A stretch of DNA of 64,000 nt. Origin: Asticcacaulis sp. MM231 (GTDB taxonomy: Bacteria > Pseudomonadota > Alphaproteobacteria > Caulobacterales > Caulobacteraceae). The number at the start of each line of letters is the position of its first letter. The stretch's first letter is position 1. Location: positions 3,394,695-3,458,694 of the forward strand of contig NZ_OZ075108.1 in the NCBI RefSeq assembly GCF_964186625.1, given 5' to 3'. Below the pieces are notes generated by a model. That model was not told the DNA's origin, did no database searches, and was given only the letters and a program-made list of their open reading frames with translations. The position numbers and the translations under genes are program-made. Below, one piece after another: positions 9,406 to 19,179 of the stretch.

Positions 9406-9442
9406 TATGATTGTTAATGGAGATTAACAACGCTACGATCTC

Positions 9443-10208
9443 TCATGCGATCAAGCGGCGACGCCATACATCGCGTAAGGCTTGCGGTATAAGCCACCAC
9501 GGTTCGATAAAATAGCGCTCGAACAGACGCTGAGGTTCATGGAAGAACCTGACCAGCCATTCGATGCCAAGCCGGCCCGTCCAGCGCGGCGGCGTGTACA
9601 TGACGCCGGCCTCATAATCAAAGGCGGCCCCGACCGGCAGGATGACGCAATCGGGCAAGCGCTCAAGATTGGTGAGAATCCAGGTTTCCTGACGCGGCAT
9701 ACCCATTCCAACCAGCAGGACGTCCGGACGTTTCGCCTTCAGGTCGGCTAATAGCGCCTCGTTATCCGCCCCTTTCATGTCGAAAAAGCCGGTATGCAGG
9801 TCGAGGTGCACCTTCGGAAAACGCGCAAGGATCGCCGCCTTCGAGGCGTCATTATGCGCGGCTTCACCGCCGACATGATAGACACGCCAGTTATGCGTTT
9901 GCGCCAACGCCCAGAAATCTTCGCGGAAATCGAGATAGGTGCAGCGATGATCGCGCGACACCGGATGGCCCATGAGTTTGGCCCAGGCGATCATCGGCGT
10001 CGAATTCGATCTCGATCAGATCGGCCTTTTCGTAAAAGGCACGCATGTCGGCGCGCTTCTGGAACAAATAAAGGCTGTGCAGGTTGTGATTGGCCACGAT
10101 GGCGCGCTCTTTCGCCGCCACCTTGCGGCCAACGAACTCCATCACACAGGCAGGGGTCACTCTATCGACCTCAGCCCCTAAAAGCGAAAAGCGGCATGGT
10201 GTTTTCAT
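9443..10208 (-). pseudogene. WecG/TagA/CpsF-type glycosyltransferase, frameshifted
   Basis: N-terminal part from ATG 10208 (FSLLGAEVDRVT, ANHNLHSLYLFQKRADM, YEKADLIEI). C-terminal part in another frame from about 9994 (AKLMGHPVSRDHRCTYLDF, VYHVGGE, VLLVGMGMPRQETWI, GAAFDYEAG, LGIEWLVRFFHEPQRLFERY). Together they cover the whole family length of about 255. Deleting one A from GAATTC (10002-10007) yields EIDSTPMIAWAK and joins the frames. These enzymes transfer N-acetylmannosaminuronate or similar residues in glycan assembly. It lies just upstream of pseB on the same strand. Truly broken or a sequence error cannot be told here. Confidence 0.8.
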
Positions 10209-10265
10209 GCCGCCAATCTAAACCCGTAACTTTGATATTCCCTCAAAAAACAGGGTAAATAAGTC

Positions 10266-10940
10266 TTATTCCACCGGGCGCAGGGTGATCTCAACGCGGC
10301 GGTTCTTGGCGCGGCCTTCGGCGGTATCATTGCTGGCGATCGGACGCGATTCACCCATACCGGCGACATAGATACGCTCGCTCTTGACCTTGCGGGCCAC
10401 CAGATAACCGGCCGTGGCATTGGCGCGGCGCTCGGACAGATCGAGGTTAAACGCGTCCGAACCCTGGCTGTCGGCATGGCCGACCACGTCGATATAGGTC
10501 GAAGGATACTGGTTCAGGATGGTGGCGACATCATCCAGCACCGGCAGGAAGGAACCGGCGATATCGGCGCTGCCGGTCGAGAAGGTCACGTCCGACGGCA
10601 GGTTGAGGACGATGTTGTCGCCTTGACGGGTGACATAGACGCCGCGCGATTCCAGTTGGGCGCGCAGGTCCTTGGACTGGCGATCCATATAAGCGCCAAC
10701 GCCCGCACCGGCCAAGGCGCCGATACCGGCGCCAATGACGGCGTTCTTACGGCGGTCGTTCTTGTTGGATAGGGCGCCCAGCACGGCACCTGCGCCTGCG
10801 CCGATCAGGGCGCCGGACTTGGTCTTGCTGCTCGTCTTGACGCCATTGCTGGTATCGACGGTTTCACAACCAGCCAGCAGAAAGGCCGCGCCGGTCAGGG
10901 CCAGAACCACGTTGCGGCTCGACAGTTTGAAAGTACGCAT
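10266..10940 (-). CDS. OmpA-family outer-membrane lipoprotein with glycine zipper (YiaD-like)
   Basis: A 224-residue protein. The signal peptide ends in the lipobox LLAGC (Cys near residue 25). A glycine-zipper segment (GALIGAGAGAVLGAL, AVIGAGIGALAGAGVGAYMD) is followed by an OmpA C-terminal peptidoglycan-binding domain with VVGHADSQGSDAFNLDLSERRA and NRRVEITL. It probably tethers the outer membrane to the cell wall. GAGGAG eight bases upstream supports the start. The 246-bp gap upstream must hold its promoter; I see no clear consensus there. Confidence 0.88.
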   Translation of the reverse strand: MRTFKLSSRNVVLALTGAAFLLAGCETVDTSNGVKTSSKTKSGALIGAGAGAVLGALSNKNDRRKNAVIGAGIGALAGAGVGAYMDRQSKDLRAQLESRGVYVTRQGDNIVLNLPSDVTFSTGSADIAGSFLPVLDDVATILNQYPSTYIDVVGHADSQGSDAFNLDLSERRANATAGYLVARKVKSERIYVAGMGESRPIASNDTAEGRAKNRRVEITLRPVE

Positions 10941-11186
10941 TGAATAACTCCTCAGATGTATGTTTTCGACCGCGTTCGGCGGTCAGCCTTAAAATGGCGG
11001 GGCCAAATTCAGGTCAGCCCCTTAACCATCGCACAGGACGGGTAAGGAGGCTGGCAGGAACACCGCGCGGACTCGTTAGGATTTCATAAGGCCATGGTGT
11101 TGATCCACAGGCGCAAATAAAAACTCATGGGTAAACTTTACAGATAACCGTCTGAACACAGCATGAAGGCATAGATAGGGCGCAGG

Positions 11187-12995
11187 TTAACCTTGCCCGG
11201 TCTGCGGTGCGCAACGCCAGACTGTCTTGGTCTCCGGCGCCATGGTCAGATAGGTCTGGGACAAACCGCGCACACGGGCAAGATTGTCAGCCAGCGCCGT
11301 CAACGCACCCTGATCGGCATGGGCCGAGCAGCGGAACGAGCCAAGCGCGCTCATCTGCCCCTTGAAGGCCGCGTACTGCGCCGGCTCCATCCGGTATTCG
11401 TAACGAATAAAGGTGGTGGCGTCGGCCGCCAGTTCCATGCGCGCCGCCACCGGATTGGCGTCACCGGTGGTGAAACGCAAAAGCGTGCCATTGGCCTGTG
11501 GCTCGTAGGGCGTGCGATCATTGACGCAGGCGTGGATGGCGTCAAAATCGAACTCGACCGGACCGGCGTCGCTCAAAGGGTTACTCGACGCCGCCTTGTC
11601 GATGGCGCAGACCATGTGGACGGCCGCCGCGGCTGCCACCGGCGCGGCCACCTTGGGCTTGGTCAGGCGGCGATAAATGTCGTGATCCTTGATGAGGAAG
11701 GTCGCCACAGCGATGATGATGACGGCCGCCAGGAAGATCCAGCCCCACGGGATCGGGTGCTTGACGCGCGAGGTAATGGCCGTGCGCACCTTTTCGAGAT
11801 GGTCCGTCCGTACTCTTTCCGCGCGCACCGGCTTGGTCTTGCCGGGCTTCGGTGACTCCGACGGCGTCTCATCCGAAAAAGCGGTCGGTGCGCCGTGTTC
11901 CTTGCGATGAATCTCGGCGCGATGCAGGATTTCACGACGGATAATCAGGCCGATCAGCACCAGCACCAGCCCCGACAGCACGATCATGGCGCCCAGTTGC
12001 AAACGCTCCAGAGTGGCGCGGTCGGCTTCGGCCTTCTTCTGCTCGGCCAGGCGCTGAACCTGCGCTTCGGCGGCGGCGGCCAGTACGCGCGACAGGGCAT
12101 CGTCCTTGACGATCTCGTCCTCGCTCTTGGCGTAACAAGGCGCGCTGACCAGGCCTGGGCTGACACCCGCCGAGCTCAGGAAGGTGTTGAGCGCCGACAC
12201 ATGGGTGGCGACGAACTGGCCCGCCGAAATATCGAGATTGCCGCCGGCCGACATGGTGGAGGGCGCCGTCCAGGTGTTGACTCCGACCACCTGACCGCAT
12301 TCATTGAGCAGCGGTCCGCCGGAATTGCCATGGTTGATCGGCGCGGTGTGGAACAGGGTCTCGACGCGGCTGCCGTCCGGGTTGGTGGAGGCAAACAGCG
12401 CGATGGAGCCTTGCGTCACATAGGCGTCGGCCGGTTCCAGCAAGGCGGTGCCGGAGCGGTTCAGCAGGTGATCCGTGACGTCCGGATAGCCCATCGAAAC
12501 GACGCGTTCGTTCTTGTAAGGGGTCAGATACAGCTTGAGCGGCGGGATTTTCAGCCCGGGCGCGGCCAGCAGGGCCAGATCGCCTTCGACCCACGGCTTG
12601 ACCAGTTGCACCGGCTGGTAGCTGGCGCCGGAATCCTTATGCGGCACGATATAGATATCGGCGCTGGAAGCTTCGGGCGGCACCTGGATGACGTGGTAAT
12701 TGGTGACGATATAGCCGGGCGCCACCACAAAACCTGAGCCCATGCCGACCGTATCGAGCGGCACGCCGCCATAGCCGCGATAGACGACCAGAACGCGCAC
12801 CACCGACTGCTCGGAGCTTCTCAAAGCCTTGGTGGAATTGACCGGCTGCAGGTCGGAATCGGCAATCTGCTGCGCGATGGAGGGGTTGGAATCCGCACTG
12901 TCACTCTGCGCCCAGCCATGGCTCGGCAGACTGGCGATGGTCAGGCATAACAGGGACGCGGCGGCCATAACCATGCCGGCTGCCCTCGTCCACAT
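11187..12995 (-). CDS. Membrane-anchored trypsin-like serine protease (S1C-like)
   Basis: 602 residues from ATG 12995, chosen because it begins a standard signal peptide (MWTRAAGMVMAAASLLCL ... GWAQ) preceded by TAAGG; upstream in-frame codons are unlikely to be coding. The chymotrypsin-fold domain shows His in IVTNYHVI, Asp in EGDLALLAAPG and Ser in HGNSGGPLLNE. There is no PDZ domain. A membrane helix follows (GAMIVLSGLVLVLIGLII), then a charged linker, a second helix (WGWIFLAAVIIIAVATFLI) and a C-terminal domain of about 140 residues with paired cysteines that I do not recognise. Probably an envelope protease with periplasmic domains. Confidence 0.8.
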   Translation of the reverse strand: MWTRAAGMVMAAASLLCLTIASLPSHGWAQSDSADSNPSIAQQIADSDLQPVNSTKALRSSEQSVVRVLVVYRGYGGVPLDTVGMGSGFVVAPGYIVTNYHVIQVPPEASSADIYIVPHKDSGASYQPVQLVKPWVEGDLALLAAPGLKIPPLKLYLTPYKNERVVSMGYPDVTDHLLNRSGTALLEPADAYVTQGSIALFASTNPDGSRVETLFHTAPINHGNSGGPLLNECGQVVGVNTWTAPSTMSAGGNLDISAGQFVATHVSALNTFLSSAGVSPGLVSAPCYAKSEDEIVKDDALSRVLAAAAEAQVQRLAEQKKAEADRATLERLQLGAMIVLSGLVLVLIGLIIRREILHRAEIHRKEHGAPTAFSDETPSESPKPGKTKPVRAERVRTDHLEKVRTAITSRVKHPIPWGWIFLAAVIIIAVATFLIKDHDIYRRLTKPKVAAPVAAAAAVHMVCAIDKAASSNPLSDAGPVEFDFDAIHACVNDRTPYEPQANGTLLRFTTGDANPVAARMELAADATTFIRYEYRMEPAQYAAFKGQMSALGSFRCSAHADQGALTALADNLARVRGLSQTYLTMAPETKTVWRCAPQTGQG

Positions 12996-13224
12996 CCTAA
13001 CCTTACGACCCTCACCCATACTCGAAACAACCCGTATCCGCCTTAGCAGCACAAAACACCGCGCCCTCATCACGAGTTGCGTTACACCTCCTGCGGTCAT
13101 AACCGAGTTTGTTGCAAAAATCATCCCCTGAGCGAAGGTTAATCGGGGTTGTGGGATTTTAGTTGCTCTTGTCGGCTAAGGGCTGGCAGCTTATGAAGGC
13201 CCAACCCTTTCAAGAGTGCCTGAC

Positions 13225-14178
13225 ATGCCCGATACCCCCGCCCCCGTTTCCGCTATTCCGCCTGTACCGCTAGCACTGTATGAGGCCGATTTCGCTGCCT
13301 TTTCACAGAGCCTTGGCGCGGCGTTCGAGCGTTACGGCTTCGCAGTGCTTGGCGGCCATGGGCTTGATCCGGCCTTGCTTGATCGGGCGCTCAGCGCCAC
13401 CAAGGCCTTCTTCGCCCTGCCCGAAGCCACCAAGTTGCATTATCGCCAGACCGGCATGGGCGGCGCGCGGGGTTATACGCCCTTCGGCATCGAGACCGCC
13501 AAGGGCGCCACGCACCACGATCTCAAGGAATTCTGGCATATCGGCCGCGAGCTCCCCGCAGGTCATCCGTATACGGACTATATGCCGGAAAACCTGTGGC
13601 CGCAGGAGATCGCCGGCTTCCATGCCAGCACCTACGCGCTCTACGAAGCGCTCGATACGCTCGGCAAGAAGGTGCTGCGCGCCATCGCCACCTATCTGAA
13701 GCTCGATGCGGAGTTTTTCACGTCCACGGTCAAGGATGGCAACAGCGTGTTGCGCCTGCTGCACTATCCGCCGATGACCACGCCGGGTGAGAGCGTCCGC
13801 GCCGGCGCGCATGGCGATATCAATGTCATCACCCTGTTGCTGGGCGCTGAGGAGCCCGGCCTGCAACTGCTCGACCGCGACGGCCAGTGGCTGCCGATCA
13901 CCCCTCCCGCCGACTGCATTGTCTGCAATATCGGCGACATGCTGTCACGCCTGACCAACAGGGTTCTGCCGTCGACCCAGCACCGCGTCATCAATCCGGC
14001 TGAGGGGCGCAAGGATTTCGCGCGGTATTCGACGCCGTTCTTCCTGCATTTCGAGCCGCCCTATGTGATCGAAACCCTGCCGAACTGCATCACGCCTGAG
14101 CATCCCGATCTGGGGGCCGAACCGATCACGGCGCAGGACTTCCTGATGCAGAGGCTGCGCGAGATCAAGCTGGCGTAA
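13225..14178 (+). CDS. Isopenicillin-N-synthase-family 2-oxoglutarate/Fe(II) oxygenase
   Basis: 317 residues. The N-terminal DIOX_N segment (AFERYGFAVLGGHGLD) is followed by the jelly-roll domain with the iron triad H-x-D in GAHGDINVITLL and His in STQHRVINP, then the 2-oxoglutarate-binding Arg in FARYSTPFF. The substrate is unknown; related bacterial enzymes hydroxylate or ring-close small molecules. ATG 13225 is preferred over GTG 13216 because AGAG is better spaced. It stands alone and ends in a three-hairpin repeat. Confidence 0.87.
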   Translation: MPDTPAPVSAIPPVPLALYEADFAAFSQSLGAAFERYGFAVLGGHGLDPALLDRALSATKAFFALPEATKLHYRQTGMGGARGYTPFGIETAKGATHHDLKEFWHIGRELPAGHPYTDYMPENLWPQEIAGFHASTYALYEALDTLGKKVLRAIATYLKLDAEFFTSTVKDGNSVLRLLHYPPMTTPGESVRAGAHGDINVITLLLGAEEPGLQLLDRDGQWLPITPPADCIVCNIGDMLSRLTNRVLPSTQHRVINPAEGRKDFARYSTPFFLHFEPPYVIETLPNCITPEHPDLGAEPITAQDFLMQRLREIKLA

Positions 14179-14307
14179 CTTACGGGGCGTGGGGTCTGTG
14201 ACCCCACAAACCTTACCCCTTCAAAGAAAAACCCGGCCCTTTTGGGGTCGGGTTTTTCTTTGAAAAGAGATGAAGTCTTGGGGCCATTGGCCCCAAACCC
14301 CGTAAGT
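14178..14307. repeat. Three-hairpin palindromic gene-end repeat, copy 1
   Basis: A 10-bp inverted repeat, ACTTACGGGG at 14178-14187 and CCCCGTAAGT at 14298-14307, encloses three hairpins: GTGGGGTC-TGT-GACCCCAC, a central terminator, and TTGGGGCC-ATT-GGCCCCAA. It fills exactly the gap between the stop codons of two convergent genes. A related copy is at 16581-16703 and a half copy near 16157-16174. Confidence 0.75.
14220..14264. terminator. Bidirectional terminator
   Basis: Perfect 16-bp arms: TTCAAAGAAAAACCCG (14220-14235) and CGGGTTTTTCTTTGAA (14249-14264). The A/T-rich outer stem serves as a T-tract on both strands, suiting the convergent oxygenase and LytTR genes. Confidence 0.88.
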
Positions 14308-15071
14308 TATGTCATCTGTTCCAGCCACGCCTCGAACTCTTTCCGACGATGGCGGCTTAACGGCAGCTTCAAACCCGTATTCAACTCGACCAAGCCGTTT
14401 CTGTAATCCTTGACCGCACCATCGTGGACCCAGTGCGAACGATGAATCTGGAAGCCGTCTTTTAACAATTCGACCGCCTCGGTCAGGGTCATATGGATCA
14501 GCGCCTCGCCGCGCGCCGTGTAAATGCGCAGATAATGATCTTCCGACGACATGGCCAGCACAGCGCTGCGTTTCAGCGCGAACGGCAAGCGATGCGCCAG
14601 GGGGAACGCCTCCCCTGCCACCGCTGGCTCATTCTTTGGCAACCGGCTATGGCGCAGCCATGCCACCAGCGTGATGCCGGCCTGCACCACCCATATCACG
14701 AACAGGTTCTGCCACAGCAGGTCCGTGAAGTGAACAAACCGCAAGGCGCCTCGGCCGAAAACATGCAGCGAGCCCCAGACGATAACGGCCGCCGGCAAGA
14801 CCAGAACGGCATCGTAAAGCAACGCTACCCACAAGGGCCAATTGCCGGCGAAAAAGCGCCGCGCCAGCCGGTAAGCGCCCTCCATGATAACGAAGCCAAT
14901 AACCGTAAAACACAGCGAAAAATGTGCGCAACGCTCCCAGAAATCCATGGTGGTATAGCTGCCGAAAGGCCCGAACAAGGCCAGCAACAGCCCCAGAAAA
15001 GGCATGGTCAGCAACGCCTGCAATGAGCGATGCGGCGCATAGCGAAAGCGTAAGAGACGAAACGAATCCAT
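14307..15071 (-). CDS. Membrane LytTR-family transcriptional regulator
   Basis: 254 residues. Four hydrophobic helices (residues about 15-150) precede a C-terminal LytTR DNA-binding domain with VLAMSSEDHYLRIYTARGE, MTLTEAVELL, FQIHRSHWVHDGAV and LPLSRHRRKEFEAW. It has no receiver domain, so it is a membrane-bound one-component regulator like others of the LytTR-7TM/4TM type. The start at 15071 is chosen over upstream ATGs because those overlap the divergent hydrolase start. A target cannot be deduced; the divergent hydrolase is one candidate. Confidence 0.85.
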   Translation of the reverse strand: MDSFRLLRFRYAPHRSLQALLTMPFLGLLLALFGPFGSYTTMDFWERCAHFSLCFTVIGFVIMEGAYRLARRFFAGNWPLWVALLYDAVLVLPAAVIVWGSLHVFGRGALRFVHFTDLLWQNLFVIWVVQAGITLVAWLRHSRLPKNEPAVAGEAFPLAHRLPFALKRSAVLAMSSEDHYLRIYTARGEALIHMTLTEAVELLKDGFQIHRSHWVHDGAVKDYRNGLVELNTGLKLPLSRHRRKEFEAWLEQMT

Positions 15072-15162
15072 TGGCGAAATTTGGCGACCATCCACGAAAG
15101 ACGCCAAGACTACGAGGCACGCGCCCCATAAGCAAGCGAGGTCACATTCACAGGAGAGCCCC

Positions 15163-16153
15163 ATGCTCAAACACCTTCTTCGCGGTCTTATCCTTATACC
15201 TCTTGTCATGATCACTGTCGTCGGCGGCATACTGATCTTCACAGCCCCGAAAGCGCCGCCCCCTATCGCCGCCGTCGAAAAGGCCAATGATCCGTTCGCG
15301 CGTTTCAGCCGCGAACTGCCCGCTTATCATTACCTGACGGCGCGGGATGGCGGTAAGCTCGCCTATCATTATTATGCCGGCAAACCCGTTGGCGGCGTGG
15401 CCATTCTGGTGCATGGCTCCTCCGGCACGTCACTGGCCGTTCACGGTCTGGCCAAGGCCTATGCCGCGCGCGGCATCACCGTCTACGCGCCTGATCTGCG
15501 CGGTCATGGCATAAGTTCCCGGCCCGAACGGCCGGCTTGGAGATATCGTCTATCGCGGGCAATACGAAGACGATCTCGATGATCTGGTGAAGCTTATTGA
15601 ACGCGAACATCCCGGCGAGAAGCGCCTGCTGATCGGGCATTCGATGGGCGGTGCCGTCATCCTGCGCACCGCATCAAGTCGCTATGCCGGTAACTTCAAC
15701 GGCTATCTGGCGCTGTCGCCTTTCATCGCGCCCAACACACCCATGGATCGCCCCTCGCAGGGCGGTTGGACGGTGGTCAGCGTGCCGCGCATCGTCGTCC
15801 TGACCATTCTCAACCGCTTCGGTATTTCGGCGCTTGACCACCTGACCGTTCTGGCCATGGCGGTGCCGGAAAACGACAACCAGCGTCCGCGCACCTATAG
15901 TCACGCCCTGCTGGCATCAGCCAATCTGCAACAGGACTGGCAGGCCAGACTGGCGGCGATCCGGCAACCGACGCGCATCCTGATCGGCGCCCATGATGAG
16001 CTTTTCACAGCTTCGGCTTATCCTGTCGAAATCGGTAAGGCCAATACGAAGATCGCTGTGACAATTCTGCCGGATCAGGGACACATGACGATGATGTTTG
16101 ATGAAAAAGCCTTAGCCGCAGAAACCGATACAGCGGTCGATATGCTGAGATAA
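15163..16153 (+). pseudogene. Alpha/beta hydrolase (lysophospholipase-like), frameshifted
   Basis: The N-terminal half, from ATG 15163, has a membrane anchor (LILIPLVMITVVGGILIF) and the oxyanion segment VAILVHGSSGTS. It loses frame near 15526 after GHGISSRP. The second half is conserved in the next frame: GHSMGG nucleophile elbow, Asp in ILIGAHDELF, His in PDQGHMTMMF. Deleting one A from GAACGG (15526-15530) restores RPDGRLGDIVYRGQYEDD and a protein of about 329 residues. All catalytic residues are present, which suits either a very recent mutation or a sequence error. Confidence 0.8.
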
Positions 16154-16176
16154 ACCTATGGGGTTTGGGGTCCCAG

Positions 16177-16551
16177 TCAGTCAAATACCTGACTGCTGGT
16201 CTTCACGCGGATGCGCTTCCGGTAAAGCCAATTGCCATAAATCACGGTCAACCAAGCCAACGGCAACCATACAATCTCGACCATGCCTAGCGACGACAGC
16301 AGAGAAGGTAATATTACTGAAATGTCTGCGCCAAATTTGACCAGATTGATATACATTGAGACATAAGGCACGAGCGTCAAAATGCCGAAACCAATGGCAA
16401 TGACAATTGCAGTTAGCCTTCCCGTCTTGATGCCTTTCCAGAACGTCATCAGCCAAACAGCTACGAGCGCCCCCCCAAGTATAACAACCGGAAGCCACCA
16501 CGTTCCGCTTTGAACTACATAATAGGTATCTTGAGCGGCATAATTTACCAA
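16177..16551 (-). CDS. Small membrane protein of unknown function
   Basis: 124 residues with three or four membrane helices (LPVVILGGALVAVWLMTF, AIVIAIGFGILTLVPYVSMY, VEIVWLPLAWLTVIYGNWLY) and a basic C-terminus. I do not recognise the family. Codon use is less GC-biased than in its neighbours. It converges with the hydrolase and lies downstream of the M2 peptidase, with a palindromic repeat between. Confidence 0.6.
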   Translation of the reverse strand: MVNYAAQDTYYVVQSGTWWLPVVILGGALVAVWLMTFWKGIKTGRLTAIVIAIGFGILTLVPYVSMYINLVKFGADISVILPSLLSSLGMVEIVWLPLAWLTVIYGNWLYRKRIRVKTSSQVFD

Positions 16552-16580
16552 GGCATACTCCAGAGATCATTGCGTATAGC

Positions 16581-16703
16581 TATGGGGCGTGGGGTCTGTG
16601 ACCCTACAAACCTTGCCTTGTTCCGAAGAAGCCTGTCCCTCAAAGGGGCCGGGCTTCTTCGGAAAGAGAGAAGACTTGGGGCCGCAGGCCCCAAACCCCA
16701 TAC
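16581..16703. repeat. Three-hairpin palindromic gene-end repeat, copy 2
   Basis: Same architecture as 14178-14307: left arm TATGGGGCGTGGGGTC, hairpin GGGGTC-TGT-GACCC, a central perfect 13-bp stem (TTCCGAAGAAGCC at 16621-16633, GGCTTCTTCGGAA at 16652-16664), then GGGGCC-GCA-GGCCCC and the inverted right arm. The outer hairpins are conserved and the central stem sequence differs. It ends at the stop of the M2 peptidase gene. Confidence 0.7.
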
Positions 16704-16704
16704 C

Positions 16705-18579
16705 TTATATCGAGCCTTCCCAGCCGCAGGTCTGGCCCTTATTCTGTTCTTCCAACCACGCATTCAGCGGTGCGAAATAATCCAGAATCGCCGTCGCATC
16801 CATGTCGCGCTTGCCGGTGAAGGCTTCCAGCGCGTCCGGCCAGGGCTTTGATTGCCCCATCTCCAGCATGGCGTTCAGCTTTTCACCCACGGCGCGCTCG
16901 CCATAGATCGAGCAACGCGCCAGCGGACCCTTCCAGCCGGCCTGATCGCAGGCCGCGCGCTGGAACTGGAACTGGAGGATCGCCGCCAGGAAATAGCGCG
17001 TATAGGGCACGCTGGCCGCCACGTGGTATTTCGCGCCCGGATCGAAGGCATTGGACGGACGCACGGCCGGCGCCGAAAGCCCCTGATACTTGCCCACCAG
17101 TTCCCACCAGCGCTGATTATACTGCGCCTCGGTGATCTTGCCGGAGAACACCTCCCAGCGCCAGCGATCGACCTCCACGCCGAACGGCAGGAAGGCAACC
17201 TTCTGCAAGGCCATCTTGAGCAGGTAAGGGATATCCTCGGATTCGTCCGGCACCTTATCGAGCAGGCCGATCTGGTTGAGATAGGTCGGGGTCACCGAAC
17301 TCAGGCCGACGAAATCACCGATCGCTTCGTGGAAACCGTCATTGGCGCTGTTCTTGAACAGGAACGGCTGATCCTTGTAGGCGCGCTGATAGAAGTTGTG
17401 CCCCAGTTCGTGGTGGACGGTGTAGAAGTCCTCGCCATTGACATTGGTACACATCTTGATGCGCACGTCGGACAGGTTATCGACGTCCCAGGCCGAGGCG
17501 TGGCAGACGACTTCGCGGTCCTTCGGACGGGTGAACTGCGAGCGCTCCCAGAAGGTCTGCGGCAGGGCCGCGAAACCGAGCGAGGTGTAGAAGCTCTCGC
17601 CGGTCTTGACCATCTTGATGGGATCGTACTTCTTCTGCACCAGCAGCTTATCGAGGCTATAGGACGACTTGATGCCTTTTGGCGCCACCACGTCATAGAT
17701 GTTCGACCAATCCTGCGCCCACATATTGCCGAGCAGGTCGGCGCGGATCGGTCCGAACTTCGGCTGCACGCTATCGCCATATTTCTCATTGAGCTTGCGG
17801 CGCGTATAGCAATGCAGATTTTTATAGAAGGGCGCGACCTGCGACCACAGGCGGTCGGTCTCGGTGGCGAAGGCATCCGGCGCCATGTCATAACCCGAAC
17901 GCCACAGCGCGCCGGTATCCTTGAAGCCCAGCCCTTCGGCGCCGGCATTGGAAAGCTGCGCCAGCTTGGCGTAGTCGCCCTTCATGGGCGCGGCAATGCT
18001 CATCCAGCCTTCCCACATGGCGCGGGTGACCTTCGGATCGCGCGACGCGGCCATGGTGCGCGAGGCCTCGTCGAGATTATAGACCTTGCCGTTCCAGGTG
18101 AATTTTCCGGTCGAATAGGTCGAACCCAGGCGGGTATTGACCGCCGCCAGATCGGCCGCGGCGCCGGGTTTGTCGGCCGCCGGTAAAACCTGCGACACCC
18201 GCAACAGCAACAGCTTGCGGCGCGTCACCGCATCGACATCAACGTCATTATATTTAGCGGCTTGCAGCGCCAGGCTGACCTGAGCCTCATTGAGCGCGGC
18301 ATCGGCGCGGGTCTGGAGCCACTCTGTGTCATAATTGATGAAGGTGGCGCCCATCCACTGCACATGCTGGGCATATTCGTTGAGCGCTGCCAGCTTGGCT
18401 TCGGCCTCATCGGCGAAGGCCTTGGCTTCGGCCGGGGTGGGCTTGGCGGCCGCGACCGGCGGGGCCGCCGGTTCGGGGGCGGCAGGCGGTGCTTCGGCGA
18501 CCGGCGCCATCGGGGCTGAGGTGGTGGCGCAGCCCGTCAGCAGGGCAAGACACGCGGCGGACGCTAATAGACGCTTCAT
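16705..18579 (-). CDS. M2-family peptidyl-dipeptidase (angiotensin-converting-enzyme-like) lipoprotein
   Basis: 624 residues from ATG 18579, which has GGGAGG seven bases upstream and opens a lipoprotein signal (LALLTGC). An Ala/Pro linker (residues about 25-60) precedes the M2 catalytic domain. The zinc site is HHELGH (HExxH), with the third ligand in NDGFHEAIGDFVGL 23 residues on. It removes C-terminal dipeptides in the periplasm. Bacterial M2 enzymes are about 620-680 residues, so it is full length. It is a single gene bounded by a gene-end repeat. Confidence 0.92.
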   Translation of the reverse strand: MKRLLASAACLALLTGCATTSAPMAPVAEAPPAAPEPAAPPVAAAKPTPAEAKAFADEAEAKLAALNEYAQHVQWMGATFINYDTEWLQTRADAALNEAQVSLALQAAKYNDVDVDAVTRRKLLLLRVSQVLPAADKPGAAADLAAVNTRLGSTYSTGKFTWNGKVYNLDEASRTMAASRDPKVTRAMWEGWMSIAAPMKGDYAKLAQLSNAGAEGLGFKDTGALWRSGYDMAPDAFATETDRLWSQVAPFYKNLHCYTRRKLNEKYGDSVQPKFGPIRADLLGNMWAQDWSNIYDVVAPKGIKSSYSLDKLLVQKKYDPIKMVKTGESFYTSLGFAALPQTFWERSQFTRPKDREVVCHASAWDVDNLSDVRIKMCTNVNGEDFYTVHHELGHNFYQRAYKDQPFLFKNSANDGFHEAIGDFVGLSSVTPTYLNQIGLLDKVPDESEDIPYLLKMALQKVAFLPFGVEVDRWRWEVFSGKITEAQYNQRWWELVGKYQGLSAPAVRPSNAFDPGAKYHVAASVPYTRYFLAAILQFQFQRAACDQAGWKGPLARCSIYGERAVGEKLNAMLEMGQSKPWPDALEAFTGKRDMDATAILDYFAPLNAWLEEQNKGQTCGWEGSI

Positions 18580-19179
18580 AACAGACCTCCCAAGGTGAAT
18601 GCCGAGAGGGAAAGGCATTTGGTGGCGGGCGTCAAGACCATTCATTATGCGCTTTCAACCAATCAAGAAGCTTGAAAATCACATCCTCAAAATCCGGCAA
18701 GTCCGGCAAACCCGGATTCGGAAAGAACTTATATGCCAAATAGGCGCTCATGAGAATGAACCCAAAACCATAAATTCTGAATTTATCCGATGGAATGGCC
18801 AGTGTTATTTCGCGTTTAGGCTTTTCTACTCCATCCTGCGCTACCATAGAATTTAGGTGGTGATTAATATCATTGGCTGCCGCAATAGATCTGGCCTTCA
18901 CGACCAACCAGAGCCCTACCAGCATGGGCGAGAGTATGAGCACCGGCACGCTCGTTTTCAAAGCAATCAGCAAGACGGTATGGAAGGGTACATACTGGAG
19001 CGGCAAGAGCAGAAGCGGGCTGGCGATCATAACGCAGCCAAAGAAAATCAGAACCATTGCAAAGGCAAAACTGAAAAAGCTGTTCAAAGGTTTGCGTGCG
19101 CTCAAAAACAGCACATCAATCTCTCGCGCAGACACACCATTGTATCCGGCCAGACGGTTACGCTTGCTTCGCCATCTAG

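Noticed and set aside
11895..12737. 280-codon open frame opposite the trypsin-like protease
   Set aside because: Shadow of a gene with clear catalytic residues; GC-rich DNA gives long antisense frames here.
16852..18186. 444-codon open frame opposite the M2 peptidase
   Set aside because: Antisense shadow; the minus strand carries HExxH and a lipoprotein signal.
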